Assembly (NCBI RefSeq): GCF_016801865.2
Contig: NC_068938.1
Coordinates: forward strand, 108,551,176-108,615,175
Direction of reading: 5' to 3'
Origin: Culex pipiens pallens
Lineage: Eukaryota > Arthropoda > Insecta > Diptera > Culicidae
Length of the DNA: 64,000 nt
Part shown: positions 44,733 through 55,135 of the stretch, one piece after another
How the letters are laid out: every line of letters starts with the position of its first letter
How positions within the stretch are numbered: position 1 is the first letter of the stretch
Notes under the pieces: model-generated
What the model was told of the DNA's origin: nothing
The model's database searches: none
The model's input: only the letters and a program-made list of their open reading frames with translations
Made by a program: the position numbers and the translations under genes

Positions 44733-47155
44733 AAGGCAGCAGCAACTTGGTGAAAAACAATGAATGAAAGATGGTTGTTCACGATGGCCTATATCATTGT
44801 AGTAGGTTTTAGATGCCATGTAGTATAGATACTTTGTTTGAAATAAAGTTCATTTGGCCCTAGCATAAGTTCTTTAAACCAAATGCATATCTGAATTTCT
44901 TCATTGCAAAGGTCTTATGTAGTGTGATAAAATGGCAGAAAGGATTTAAGTTAGTCATGTTGATTTTGTTTCAAATAATTCTGGATAGAAATAGTTTTCC
45001 TCCGGAACAACTTTCTTAACCCAATAAAACCACACAACCAACAGCCACTTCGGATGCCGGCAAATATTGACCAACGTGCTCGGGCAATTGAAACTCCGGT
45101 AATCCGTATGTTTAACCAGAAGGCCATTTGCCGCGGCACTTGGGGTGTTTATCAAACAACTAGCAAGAGCTTTAGTTCTGTTATCTTTATGACGCCAGCC
45201 ACCATGCAACTACTTGAGGATGGCGCTGCCGGTCCCGGCCATGATCTAGTTGGAACTAGATGAAATTGGACGGCAATTAAGAGTGATAAGGTTACTTTCA
45301 TTGAGTAGTTTTTTTTTGGTGGGTCAGATTGTTGTTCAAGTTCAATTTCAATTAGCCGTTACAAATTCAAGGAAAGGCCTGCCGAACATAATTCAACAAG
45401 TTTTGATTGAACCAATTTGGACGTATTACGCACGCACACCGTTTGTTGTCGGCCGAAACACGTTTTCCAAATACATCGAGATTTATAACTCAATCATAAA
45501 ACGGTCCTATGCTTCAGTACCAACAGAAGAACGGCATGGTGTGCGAAATGTTTGTGACACGTGTGACGTACAAAAACAAAGTCGCCAGTCATTCAAACTT
45601 TGATGAAAATGATCGTGATTTTAGCATATTTTCAAGTTTAAAGCCACATGAATTTCAAATTTATACCCGAATTCAAATTCAAAGACCGTAAAACCGTTCA
45701 AGGAGGGGTCTCTCTTTCCGGCCTCGGCCACCCCAATCACCCCAAACAATCACCCGCGCGCGTGTCGATCTCGATTCCTATGACAAATTGACCCACACGC
45801 CGCCGTTCGCTCTATTCTGGCGCGCGGACCCCAGTGAATTAAATATAAAGATCAAACGCCTAACCTGTTGACCTTAGAAAGCAGCACAACTTGGCTGTTT
45901 ATCTTTTTTCGGTGTGTGAGCTGGTCCTGCTTGTAGAGCTGCCGTTCTAGTGTAGAGATTTGACGGTTCAACCTCCAACTAAGTCAAAACGTGGAACGGG
46001 TGAGAAATTCTTTGGAAAATGGTTTGATCAATTTTTCACAGCAATAAATATCATTGATGAAAAATGCAATTTAAATTCATTTTTTTTTTCATTCTCAAAT
46101 AATATTTGAATATAATGATTAATGGTAAATTAATCATTATATTCAATTGAGATATCTTCAAAGTTGTATTTTATTATCCAGACAAGTGAACGTTTTAATA
46201 TTTGATATAAATATTGAACAACAAATCCGATCTTCGTTAAATTTATTTTTTATTTTTTTCATTTTCTACAAATTCTACAATTAGATTTGAAAACAATTTT
46301 GAAGTTTAACATGTATATTGCCCTTTTTACTGGACCAAAGTGGCCAATTCTTACCCCGGGGTACCTGGAACCGGTCACAACAGATCAGAATTGATTGTTT
46401 TACTAGTTGGAAACTAGAAGAAGTCTACTTTGATGAAACAAACAACATGCCAAAATAACTGGACCGTTCTGGTCAATCTTCTACCGGGGTTCCGGAACAT
46501 GGCTCCTGTGGCCAATTATGTACTGAGCAGTTCTCTGAGATTTTGGTGATTCGATTTTTTTTTGTATTTTTTATTCCGGCTGAAACTTTTTTGGTGCCTA
46601 TGATATGCCCAAAAAAGCCATTTTGCTTCATCAGTTTGTCCATATTATTTTCCATACAAATTTGGCCCATACAAAAATGATATATGAAAATTCAAAAATC
46701 TGTATCTTTTGAAGGATTTTTGATCGATTTGGTGTCTTGGGCAAAGTTGTAGGTATGAATTTCACTTTTTGTCACCAAAACTTAATTTGCAAAAACACCA
46801 TTTTTATTTTTTTTTCTGATATGTTTTAGAGGACATCAATTGCCAACTTTTCAGAAATTTCCAGAACGGGCAAAAAATCTTTGACCGAGGTATGATTTTA
46901 TGAATCAACACTGATTTTTTCAAAAAATCGAAATATTGTTCGTTAAAAAAATTTAACTTAATTTTTCGAAGTAAAGTCGAAATTGCAATCAAAAATTAGT
47001 TTAGTGAAATTTTGATAAAGTTCACCGTTTTCAAGTTACAGCCATTTTTAGGTTACTTTTAAGAAAATAGTCGCAGTTATTATTATTTTTTAAATTAGTG
47101 CCCATGATGCCCACTTTTGAAAGAAATATTTTTGAAAAGCTGAGAAAGGTTTCTA
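44733..47155. other. Intron stretch; GC-richer block and AT-rich tail
   Basis: 45690-45990 is GC-richer and includes AATATAAAGATC and GTTTATCTTTT (GATA-type motif). A 117-codon frame at 45250-45603 has no known motif. From 46000 on the sequence is T-rich repeat-like. It may hold enhancer sequence, but no test is possible from sequence alone. Confidence 0.3.
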
Positions 47156-47157
47156 TA

Positions 47158-47534
47158 CAGTAGTTGTTCGGTAACGTTGTTTAACTGGGCTACTTTTTAA
47201 CTGGACGCTCGATAACTGGGTCGTAGCTTAGTTAAAAAGCAGACAAACGTCAAAAAACCAAAACAAACCGAAATGACCTAGGGGTTCATGGATGCCAAAA
47301 GTTTTTTCAATACAAAAAAAAACTTTTTTTCAAACTTTTATATAATTTCAAGTCACAATCAAAGAAATATAATATGCAAGCATTGTAAATACATTTCAGT
47401 AACTTTTATTTTGATATTTTATCAGGAAAATATTAAGCATCGGTGGTCCCCTCGTTATTTTTCATTCAGCCCAGTTATCGAGCAGCATTCGGAGACAGGG
47501 CTACGTTCTCAGCCCAGTTACCGAACAAGTACTG
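47158..47534. mobile_element. 377-bp pogo-like MITE
   Basis: The left CAGTAGTTGTTCGGTAAC and the inverted right CAGTACTTGTTCGGTAAC are flanked by TA (47156-47157, 47535-47536). AACTGGGC motifs are repeated within both arms (TTTAACTGGGC, ATAACTGGGT, GCCCAGTTATCGA). CAGT ends with a TTCGGTAACTGGG-like motif and TA duplication resemble pogo/Tigger elements. Confidence 0.85.
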
Positions 47535-47536
47535 TA

Positions 47537-48467
47537 TTTTGCTTTTATGAACTTTGTTGATACGTTCCTTAGTTGCTGAGATATTACCATCCAAAGATTA
47601 AAACAGACAAATTGATGTTTTCTAAGTTTCACCCAAACAACCCACCATTTTTTAATGTCGAGATCTCATCAACTAATTGTCCGATTTTCAATGTTAAAAT
47701 ATGAAACATTCGTGAAATTTTCCGATCGTTTCGAAAACAATATTTACATTTTTTTATAAAATCAAGACAATCATTTCAAAAGGGCGTAATATTGAATGTT
47801 TCGTTTTAAAAAAATAAAACTTTTAAATTTCAAGAGAATTACTGCTCCTGTTGCTGCGTAGACACGCTGTCGACTTTGAGAGTTGCACGGAAACCAACCA
47901 ATAAATGCATGCACAACAATCTGACTGTTAAAAAAATCACCCCGAGGGTTCTGTCGATTCATTCATGAAAACGTTCGTAATTCCACTTTTTTGTTGTCGC
48001 TGCTGCTGCTGTCATTGTGGTCCTACAAACGTCGTTAGATTTGAGCAGCCCGATTAATCAACGCTCGTTGGGAGTGATCGAGTTGATTATTTTGACTGTC
48101 GATTTCAATAAATTGGCATTGAAACTTTAACAAATTGTCCAACGATAAATTAATTTTAAACGTACATCCTCTTTCGGAAGATCATCGATAGAGTGATCCA
48201 TCGCCAGGGAGGTTACAACTCCACAATGCTAATCGCTTGATTACAGACTCTGACTTGTGAATGGCCACGTTAACACCTCTGTCAAGACCACCCCAAAACC
48301 ATAATCATCATCACACACACAGGAGGTGAGAGGCGGTTCATTCATTCAAAAGTTGCTCCGGGGCAAGTCATAAATTAGTCTAGCACCACAAAACCAGCAG
48401 GCACACCAAGTCGTCAAGTCACGTGTTTGTGCGTCACTACCACCATAGCCCAGATCAACCAACTCAC
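47537..48467. other. Proximal part of aquaporin intron 2
   Basis: It includes a (CTG)n run near 48000 and a donor-proximal region of ordinary composition. No recognisable element or gene. Confidence 0.35.
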
Positions 48468-48670
48468 CTGAGCGAGAGTGGCCACCACCAGGCCGAAGGT
48501 GAAGGCAATCTGTGTCATCGTCGGCTTGGACGCGTCGTCCCCAGCCCAGCCCATCGTGCTACCGATGCCGATCGACACCAGCAGGAAGGTGCCGAGGAAC
48601 TCCGCGATCAGCATGCGCCATATGTTGCGGTTCTCGGTGATGTCCGACACGCCCACGATCTGCTTCACAC
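48468..48670 (-). CDS. AQP1: Aquaporin (DRIP/AQP1 type), exon 2: N-terminus, TM1, TM2
   Basis: This 203-bp exon encodes VKQIVGVSDITENRNIWRML..., continuing through TM1 (IAEFLGTFLLVSIGIGSTM), a short loop A (GWAGDDASKPT) and TM2 (IAFTFGLVVATLAQ). VSDITENRNIWRMLIAEF closely follows the insect Drip/AQP1 family. The Phe in FTFGL occupies the place of the aromatic filter residue (human AQP1 Phe56), which fits a water-selective pore. The acceptor CTCCTTTCCCTTTGGCAG lies just above 48670, with a CTAAC branch-point candidate in front. The donor is CAG|GTGAGTT. The exon enters in phase 1 and leaves in phase 0, so a preceding exon must supply the first base of the Gly codon. Function: osmotic water transport across epithelial plasma membranes, such as Malpighian tubule, known for the family. 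Confidence 0.96.
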
Positions 48671-49706
48671 CTGCCAAAGGGAAAGGAGAAAATTGTAGTT
48701 AGTTCAGAATAATGATTATTTGGTCTTAATGTATATAATAAAATGTGTTGAACTAATTCAATCCGAACCGTTTAAATCAATAGTTCACTTAATAAGCAGC
48801 GGGACCAGGTGATAGAAACTATGCAACATATTTGTAACTTCCATCGACAAAAAAAAACACGATGCTAAAACCAAATTCCAGATGTTTAAAATTCTTGACA
48901 GTAACATAACTTTGATTGTGAAGTGAATTTTGTGACAATTTCGCTTCAATATTTTAAGAAAAGTAAAATATTTAACTATTCTATATATTAAATATTTTCA
49001 GAAAACTAAACTAGTTGTAATTGCTACGAATTTTTTCAATGAGTATTTAGGAATAAAAAAAAGACATAAACAAAACAAATAACACAAAAGACCTAACACG
49101 TTAAAAAAACCAAGTTAAAAATTTATTATTGCCAAATTGTAAAATTATAACATAACCAATCCAAAAATATTGACAGAGTGAACCCATTCTAAAGGTACTA
49201 TAAAACTAGTTCAAACTATTATTGTTATTATTTACAAAAAAATATTGTTATAGTTTTAATAAAACCTACTTTTTAAAGCTTCAGAGCCGAAAAATTAAAC
49301 ATTTAACACTAAATGAAGTCATTGCCTTCTTATTCTAAAGTAGAATAACTTCGGCTCCAATCCCAATAAGATTACTTTGCTTGTGAAAAGCAAACATTTT
49401 TTTTGTAAATTCGGATGATAATCTAGTTATAAAAATTATAAATGTGTATGTTGAAAAAAAAAGCAAAATCAAAATAAACCTTGATCCACTCTCTAACTTT
49501 CTACTGTATTTAGAACAAACAAACAAACTGAAAACAACTCTATCGACAAGCAACACAAGCAGCAACAACAAAAATAGCAAATACCTGCTCCGTTCATAAT
49601 ACGGACACGAAAGCCCCTCAGCACCACCACCACCACCACCACCACCTACACCTACACCTTCACCACCAACGACCATTTAGGAGTCATCCACACATAAACA
49701 CACTAC
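48671..49706 (-). other. Aquaporin intron 1 (if exon 1 is right)
   Basis: 1,036 bp, AT-rich, with (CAC)n at about 49618-49645 close to the 5' end. No repeats with ends, no gene. Confidence 0.5.
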
Positions 49707-49743
49707 CTTCTTTGAACTCGAACTTGCTAAACATTGGGATCAT
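49707..49743 (-). CDS. AQP1: Candidate first coding exon of the aquaporin
   Basis: On the minus strand ATGATCCCAATGTTTAGC starts an open stretch reading MIPMFSKFEFKEG, with an alternative in-frame ATG at 49734. It ends GAAG|GTAGTG. The exon leaves in phase 1, exactly what exon 2 needs: G + GT completes Gly, giving ...FKEG-VKQIVGVSD. The donor is weaker than consensus (GTAGTG rather than GTAAGT). The distance, orientation and charged N-terminus are plausible for a channel with a short cytoplasmic start. I do not recall this N-terminus well enough to call it known. Insect aquaporins often have alternative first exons, so others may exist further up. Confidence 0.5.
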
Positions 49744-50795
49744 TGCCAAATGTCCACGTCTTTTACAAACAATTTTGCAGGATATCACCACGCCTAGGCG
49801 GCCACCGCTCAACTGATCTCAACTCCACACGATCTAGTACGGTCCAAGATCCACAACCACCGAGGTTCTGTAATCAATTAGCAAGCACCCTAGCAGAGCA
49901 CACGAGCCCAACAGAAACGGCACGACGATGGTCACGGTCAGCCCCGGATCCCGAGAGAGCGCACTCGCGAACGGTAGATTTTACACTGTGAAGTTCAGAC
50001 TGGAAAACGTCCTCCAGATATTGATCAAACACGTGACGTTCGGTGTGCTCATGGGACGACGAGGAGCATGAGGATACACAGGATGGGCTTTCCGATGCTC
50101 GTGCCCGAGGCTGATAATGAAAATTGAAAGCGAAACGTTGGCCGCAGCACGGGCCTTCGTCCCAGGATCAAACCCACTTAACAGCTGGACTACCAAGCAG
50201 AAAATTAATCACTTATTCAACATATTGCACTGCAATTATGCCCTCGAGTTCATTTTCAAATAAAGTTCATCCGTCAATACATTTTCCAAACAATGGCAAA
50301 GCCACATGAAGCAAATCAAAAGAACAACCAATTAAATTAAAATAAAATCTTGCTGGTGCAAAAATAACAACAATTGGGTCCTAAAATGAAGCTTAGATTG
50401 CTGATATTATTGTTTACAGCGATAAAGCTTATTTTTCTGAGTACAATGACCCTTTGTACGAGCACAAAGAGTTTAAAATGGATTTTTAAATCAATGTTGA
50501 AAAATTAACCTCGCGGTCCTTCTTGACAGAAATGCTCCTACTTGACAGCTCGTTCCAAGGGGACCATAGTTGATCCATCGGAAAAATGTTGTCCTGTCAA
50601 AAAAAAATTTTGCATTAAAATGAAAAAAAGTGATCAGAAATGGTTTTTTATCGTGTTTTTTACCGTTGTACATAAAAATTGACATAGGGTTTTAGTACCC
50701 AATTAAAATAATTCCATAACAACTAAATGGTCAAAACGAAATCCTTAAACATACTCAACGCCTAATTTTTTTATAAGTTTCTAAAAAACTAATCC
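49744..50795 (-). promoter_or_regulatory. Possible promoter / 5' leader of the aquaporin
   Basis: The first 450 bases upstream of the candidate start (to about 50190) are GC-richer than the flanks. They include TCAGTTGAG at 49808-49816 (minus), an insect initiator-like TCAGT, without a clear TATA box at -30. The block is bounded upstream by the Jockey insertion. From about 50200 to 50795 it is AT-rich. No gene is recognised there. Confidence 0.3.
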
Positions 50796-51057
50796 ATGCA
50801 TTTGTCAATAAATTTTTTTTTTTTTTGAATTAAATATACTTTATTGAATCTTTCTTATAATAATTACATTTGGTTTACATAATAAGTGGTCAGCTGTGGC
50901 TCTTCAGCTTTAGTTTGCTTTTCGTGATTTAAACACTGTTCATATTCATAACTTTAAAAGTATATGATTTATCATTTTTGTAACACTAGGTACAATGAAG
51001 AAAAAAAAAATAAAGAAAACATAACCTAACCTAAAACTAACTTAATCTTACCATAAA

Positions 51058-53712
51058 CTAAACCAATCCTTGAATCAAGGGGTATTCAGATATAGCACAT
51101 TTTTCCCTGAATTTCAAACATTTTTCTTGAATCTTCTGATCCAACATTTTTACTTCTGCTAATTCATGAACCTCACTTGATCTAGTCCAGCCAGGAACAT
51201 TCAAAACCATTTTGAGTACCTTGTTTTGGACACGCTGGAGCTTCAATTTATGAGTTCTAGCGCAACACTCCCAAACAGGTACTGCATACTCAATAACGGG
51301 GTAAATTATTTGTTTGTAAACTGCTAGCTTATTTTTCAAAGATAACTTTGATTTTCTGTTAATTAAAGGATACAAACACCTGATGAGAATGCTGCACTTG
51401 TTCAATATTTTATCTACATGCTGTCGAAACAATAGTTTCGAGTCAAGTATGAGACCTAAATATACAACTTCCTTTGACCAGGGTATTGAAACATCATTCA
51501 TTTTAATCAAAACATCATCCTTTGGGACAAATCGGGCCGATTTGGAAAGTGGAAAAATGATGGTTTGAGTTTTGGCTGCATTTATGCGAATTTTCCAGTC
51601 GCCAAAGTATTCGGAAAGAACGTCAAGACCCTTCTGAAGACGGCCGACTAAATATCTGGTTATTTTACCCTTATAAATAACGGCAGTGTCATCAGCAAAA
51701 AGTGACAACACACCATTACCAGGAAGAGTAGGCAAATCAGATGTAAAAATATTGTATAGAAGTGGGCCAAGAATACTTCCTTGGGGAACCCCAGCATCAA
51801 TGTTGAATAATCCAGAAGCAATCCCATTCAGAAAAACCCTGAACGATCTCTCCGAAAGATAGTGCTGGATAATTTTGATAAGATACATTGGAAAACCGTA
51901 TAAATACAGTTTATGTATCAAACCATCATGCCAAACATTGTCAAAAGCCTTCTCAACATCCAACAAAGCCATAGCAGTTGATTTAGACTCAAGCTTGTTC
52001 TGCTTGATGATTTTAGTTACTCTCGTAAGCTGATGAGCAGTATTATGTCCCTTTCGGAAGCCAAACTGCTCATTCAAAATTATATTATTATCGTTGGTAA
52101 AATCCAAAAGCCTTGAATAGATGACCTTCTCAAAGAGTTTGGACAGACTACTCAAAAGACTAATGGGACGATAACTTGTTGGCGATGTTGGATCTTTTTG
52201 AGGCTTCAAAATTGGTATGACTTTGCCCAGCTTCCAATTGGTGGGGAAGTAAGCAAGTTGCAAACATTTATTGAAAATATTGGCTAGATGTTGAAAGAAC
52301 TGATCACTCTGTTTTTTCAACACTAGATTAAAAATGTTATCAAAGCCAGGAGCTTTCATATTTTTCATTTGTTTAACTGCAACTTTGACTTCCTCACCAG
52401 AAACATGGGAATCTGCAGGAAATTCAAAGGTAGAGTCATTGATTGTTGAAATACTATTGGCAACTGATGTTTCTTTACGGCTGGTCATGGAAGCGCCAAG
52501 ATTATGTGAACTAACAAAATGAAGCCCAAGTGCATTTGCCTTTTCCTCGGATGTAATCAAAGGAGAATCCTCAACAATAAGAGGAGGAATAGGCTTTGGT
52601 TTGTTTTTAAGAACTTTTGAAAGTTTCCAAAATGGTTTTGAATAATTCCCAAGCTGGCTTACATGTTTTGAAAATTCTTGATTTCTAATATTGTCAAGTC
52701 GGTCTTGTATGATTTTGTTCAAATTGTTAACTGAAATCTTTTTGTCATAGTCCCCAGTCCGTTGATATTGTCTCCTATAAACATTCCTAAGTCTAATCAA
52801 GTGTTTAGTATCTACGTCAATATCAGTTACCTTAAAATTAACAGGAACCTCCCGAACGTTGGCAGCCTCTGCTTGGTTGATAGCCTGCTGGATCACCTCC
52901 AGCGAACGATCAATATCAGCAGAAGTTTCCGGGTGTTGATCATAGTCGATGTTGCTGTCTACCACTTGCTGAAACTGCTGCCAGTCAACGTTGTGGTAAT
53001 CTTTCCGGGTTGGTTGCCGCTGCGGAGTAACGGAAGCTCCAACCTCCACAACCACCGGATAGTGATCAGAACTCAACTCTTCAAACACCTCAGGATGAGC
53101 CACGTTCTCAGCCATATTGGTAATGAAGAAATCGATGATTGAGTGATTCCCAGACCGAGCCACCCTCGTTGGACGATCCGGACTCACAACGTTGTAGTAT
53201 CCGTTTTGCAGATCGTTGTGCAGAATCACTCCGTTCCGATTCCTCCTGCTGTTGCCCCAAACTTCATGCTTCGCGTTGAGGTCACCAGCGATGATGTACT
53301 TTGCGCTCCGCCGTGTCAGCTTCTGGATATCGCCCTTCAGTTTTGCTGCTGAACCATCTCTGGCATTCACCTGACGTGGGCAGTATGCAGCAATGAAGAG
53401 TACTGGGCCAACCGAAGTGGGAATTTCCACTCCAACGGCCTCGATGATGTCCAGCTTAAAGTGTGGCAGCCGGCGTGGCTTGAGATCACGATGAACAGCG
53501 ACAAGCACACCTCCTCCTCCAGACGTGGTCCTGTCGAGCTGCGTCGCAATCTTGTAGTTTTGCAGATAAACTTTTTCACCGGGCTTCAGATGAGTTTCCG
53601 TGATGGCAGCTACGTCGATCTCCTTCTCGCGAAGAAAATCCACCAGCTCTAAGTTCTTCCTCCTAATGGAGCAAGCGTTCCAATTCAGCAGCTTGAGGGA
53701 CCTACGATCCAT
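51058..53712 (-). CDS. Jockey-type ORF2: endonuclease and reverse transcriptase
   Basis: 884 residues. The N-terminal apurinic-like endonuclease has its catalytic motifs in order: LNWNACSI (8-15), ITETHL, IAGDLNAKHEVWG (about 141-153), SIIDFFI and LSSDHYPV (about 213-220). The reverse transcriptase follows with KAPGFDN, SYRPISLLSSLSKLFEKVI, the DVEKAFDNVWH palm motif (about 582-592), GVPQGSILGPLLYN and the active site FADD (672-675). The cysteine-containing C-terminal region has WxxC-like KLQRVQNKVLKMV. All expected catalytic residues are present, with no frameshift or stop. It nicks target DNA and copies the element RNA from the nick. The start ATG overlaps the end of ORF1 (ATGGATCGTAG), suggesting translation by reinitiation. 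Confidence 0.96.
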   Translation of the reverse strand: MDRRSLKLLNWNACSIRRKNLELVDFLREKEIDVAAITETHLKPGEKVYLQNYKIATQLDRTTSGGGGVLVAVHRDLKPRRLPHFKLDIIEAVGVEIPTSVGPVLFIAAYCPRQVNARDGSAAKLKGDIQKLTRRSAKYIIAGDLNAKHEVWGNSRRNRNGVILHNDLQNGYYNVVSPDRPTRVARSGNHSIIDFFITNMAENVAHPEVFEELSSDHYPVVVEVGASVTPQRQPTRKDYHNVDWQQFQQVVDSNIDYDQHPETSADIDRSLEVIQQAINQAEAANVREVPVNFKVTDIDVDTKHLIRLRNVYRRQYQRTGDYDKKISVNNLNKIIQDRLDNIRNQEFSKHVSQLGNYSKPFWKLSKVLKNKPKPIPPLIVEDSPLITSEEKANALGLHFVSSHNLGASMTSRKETSVANSISTINDSTFEFPADSHVSGEEVKVAVKQMKNMKAPGFDNIFNLVLKKQSDQFFQHLANIFNKCLQLAYFPTNWKLGKVIPILKPQKDPTSPTSYRPISLLSSLSKLFEKVIYSRLLDFTNDNNIILNEQFGFRKGHNTAHQLTRVTKIIKQNKLESKSTAMALLDVEKAFDNVWHDGLIHKLYLYGFPMYLIKIIQHYLSERSFRVFLNGIASGLFNIDAGVPQGSILGPLLYNIFTSDLPTLPGNGVLSLFADDTAVIYKGKITRYLVGRLQKGLDVLSEYFGDWKIRINAAKTQTIIFPLSKSARFVPKDDVLIKMNDVSIPWSKEVVYLGLILDSKLLFRQHVDKILNKCSILIRCLYPLINRKSKLSLKNKLAVYKQIIYPVIEYAVPVWECCARTHKLKLQRVQNKVLKMVLNVPGWTRSSEVHELAEVKMLDQKIQEKCLKFREKCAISEYPLIQGLV

Positions 53713-55078
53713 ACTGGATGACGAACGAGGTCAGCACTTCAATCTGCTGGGTCTTGGTTTTGCATCCACGCAGTGCAGCGGACATCTGTTTGAAAATATT
53801 GAGGAGTTCGGTTGAGGTGTAAAGATCATTACCATTTTCCTCAACTGCTGGTTCTTGGGTTGGTCTTGGCTCCTGGCTGAAGCCCGGTGGTGGCGGTCTC
53901 GGCTCCTGGCTGGAACCCGGCCGTGGATGATTCATCTCAGCTCTCTTCCTGGGATCCAACGGTAACGGTGCCAAGTTCGGGACCTGGCGTCGCGGTTGAA
54001 GAGGTGGAAAATTTTGCTCCACCAGGGCTGGAGGAGTTCTACGACGCTGAGGCTGATTCTTCGTCGATGCTTGCTGCCGAATTTTCACGAACTCAGCTCT
54101 CTTGGGGCACTTTCGGTCGGTTGACGAATGCTCACCGTTGCAGTTGAGGCACTTCACCAGCGAATCTTGGATGCACTGGGACGTGATGTGCGCATCAGTA
54201 CCACATTTGGCGCAACGACGCTTCAGGTGGCAGTTCTTACCTCCGTGCCCGAAGCCCAGGCAGTTGAAGCATTGTGTGACGTCACGATGCACTGGTCGGT
54301 ATCGCTCCCACGACACGATAATGTTGAAAACCGCTCGGATTGCCTTCAGCTCAGGAAGCGTCGTCGATCCCTTAGCCAAATGCAGCAGGTAGAGCTGGTC
54401 ACGGTACTTGATGTCTTTGTTGCGTCGGCTCATTTTGTGCACGGCCAACACATCCAGTTTCAAAACTTTTAGCTCGGCAGCTAATTCCTCCACTGGCATG
54501 TCGTACAGACCTCTGACGACGATTTTGAACGGCTTATCCATGACGACATCATGGGTAAAGTACTCCGCCTCGTTTTCGGTCAAGTAATCCTTGACCAGTT
54601 GATAGTGCTGCCTGGATTGCACCAGCACCTTAAATCCGTCCTGACACAGACGAATGTTGCCTTGGACTTTCCCAGACTTGATGAGTTCAACCAGCCCCGC
54701 TCGAAAGTCGATCGTAGCTGCTGATTGCCGCACATAAAAAGGAGGCAGTTTCTCCTTTCGCTGTTTCACTTCATTCTCCTTTGCTTCCGCTACCTGGTTC
54801 TCGTCAGGCAGTCCAGCAAACTTGTTGTTCTTCAAAAGCTGCTCCTCGTGCGATGAAGAGTTCTCCTCCTCCTCATCCATCGGTACAGTACCGTCGCTCT
54901 TTTTCGTCTTTTTGCTGTTCGATGTCACTTCCAAAAGCACCTTCCTTTTGGAAATTCCCGGTTTTTGGCCATCAGTTGAGGCCTCAACCTTCCTTTTGGA
55001 AATTCCCACTTTTTTGCCTGCTTGAGCCGCAGGTAGGGCAATATTGCCGGCGTTTTGCGCCGGGACGCGACGAGTCAT
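53702..55078 (-). CDS. Jockey-type ORF1: Gag-like RNA-binding protein
   Basis: 458 residues. The basic, lysine-rich N-terminus (ISKRKV appears twice) is followed by an acidic stretch, then an RRM-like/PRE_C2HC-type middle, then three zinc knuckles at about 269-320: CFNCLGFGHGGKNC, CAKCGTDAHITSQC and CLNCNGEHSSTDRKC, the arrangement usual for Jockey/Juan ORF1. The C-terminal part is rich in Pro, Arg and Gln. It binds element RNA and forms ribonucleoprotein particles. The start ATG lies 42 bases inside the element's 5' end. It is intact. Confidence 0.93.
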   Translation of the reverse strand: MTRRVPAQNAGNIALPAAQAGKKVGISKRKVEASTDGQKPGISKRKVLLEVTSNSKKTKKSDGTVPMDEEEENSSSHEEQLLKNNKFAGLPDENQVAEAKENEVKQRKEKLPPFYVRQSAATIDFRAGLVELIKSGKVQGNIRLCQDGFKVLVQSRQHYQLVKDYLTENEAEYFTHDVVMDKPFKIVVRGLYDMPVEELAAELKVLKLDVLAVHKMSRRNKDIKYRDQLYLLHLAKGSTTLPELKAIRAVFNIIVSWERYRPVHRDVTQCFNCLGFGHGGKNCHLKRRCAKCGTDAHITSQCIQDSLVKCLNCNGEHSSTDRKCPKRAEFVKIRQQASTKNQPQRRRTPPALVEQNFPPLQPRRQVPNLAPLPLDPRKRAEMNHPRPGSSQEPRPPPPGFSQEPRPTQEPAVEENGNDLYTSTELLNIFKQMSAALRGCKTKTQQIEVLTSFVIQYGS

Positions 55079-55135
55079 GTTGATTCAGACAACCTTCACC
55101 AACGAATGCTCGGATAACAATGCATTTGTCAATAT

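Larger units (their letters stand above)
4634..48467 (-). other. Aquaporin intron 2, 43.8 kb
   Basis: This is the sequence between the donor of exon 2 (CAG|GTGAGTT, below 48468) and the acceptor of exon 3 (CACCACAG, above 4633). It is about 300 times the length of the exon it precedes. It carries a 9-kb LTR element, a 2.1-kb hAT relative, a 3-kb TA-flanked element and more than a dozen MITEs and SINEs. No host exon was recognised inside it. Its extent depends on exons 2 and 3 being consecutive, which is supported by matching phases and unbroken family sequence. Confidence 0.85.
50811..55120 (-). mobile_element. Full-length Jockey-clade non-LTR retrotransposon (Juan-like)
   Basis: On the minus strand the insert runs from 55120 to a poly(A) tail (T's at 50813-50826). 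AATAAAG lies about 15 bases before the tail. A perfect 15-bp duplication, ATGCATTTGTCAATA, flanks it at 50796-50810 and 55121-55135. It contains a 42-base 5' leader, ORF1 (458 codons), ORF2 (884 codons) overlapping ORF1 by 11 bases, and a 3' UTR of about 230 bases. Both frames are open and the duplication is perfect, so this is a young copy that may still be able to move. It lies about 1.1 kb upstream of the candidate aquaporin start, in the same orientation. Clade assignment rests on domain layout and motifs. Confidence 0.95.

Noticed and set aside
45250..45603. 117-codon plus-strand frame inside the aquaporin intron
   Set aside because: No recognisable family motif and no repeat or promoter context to support it.
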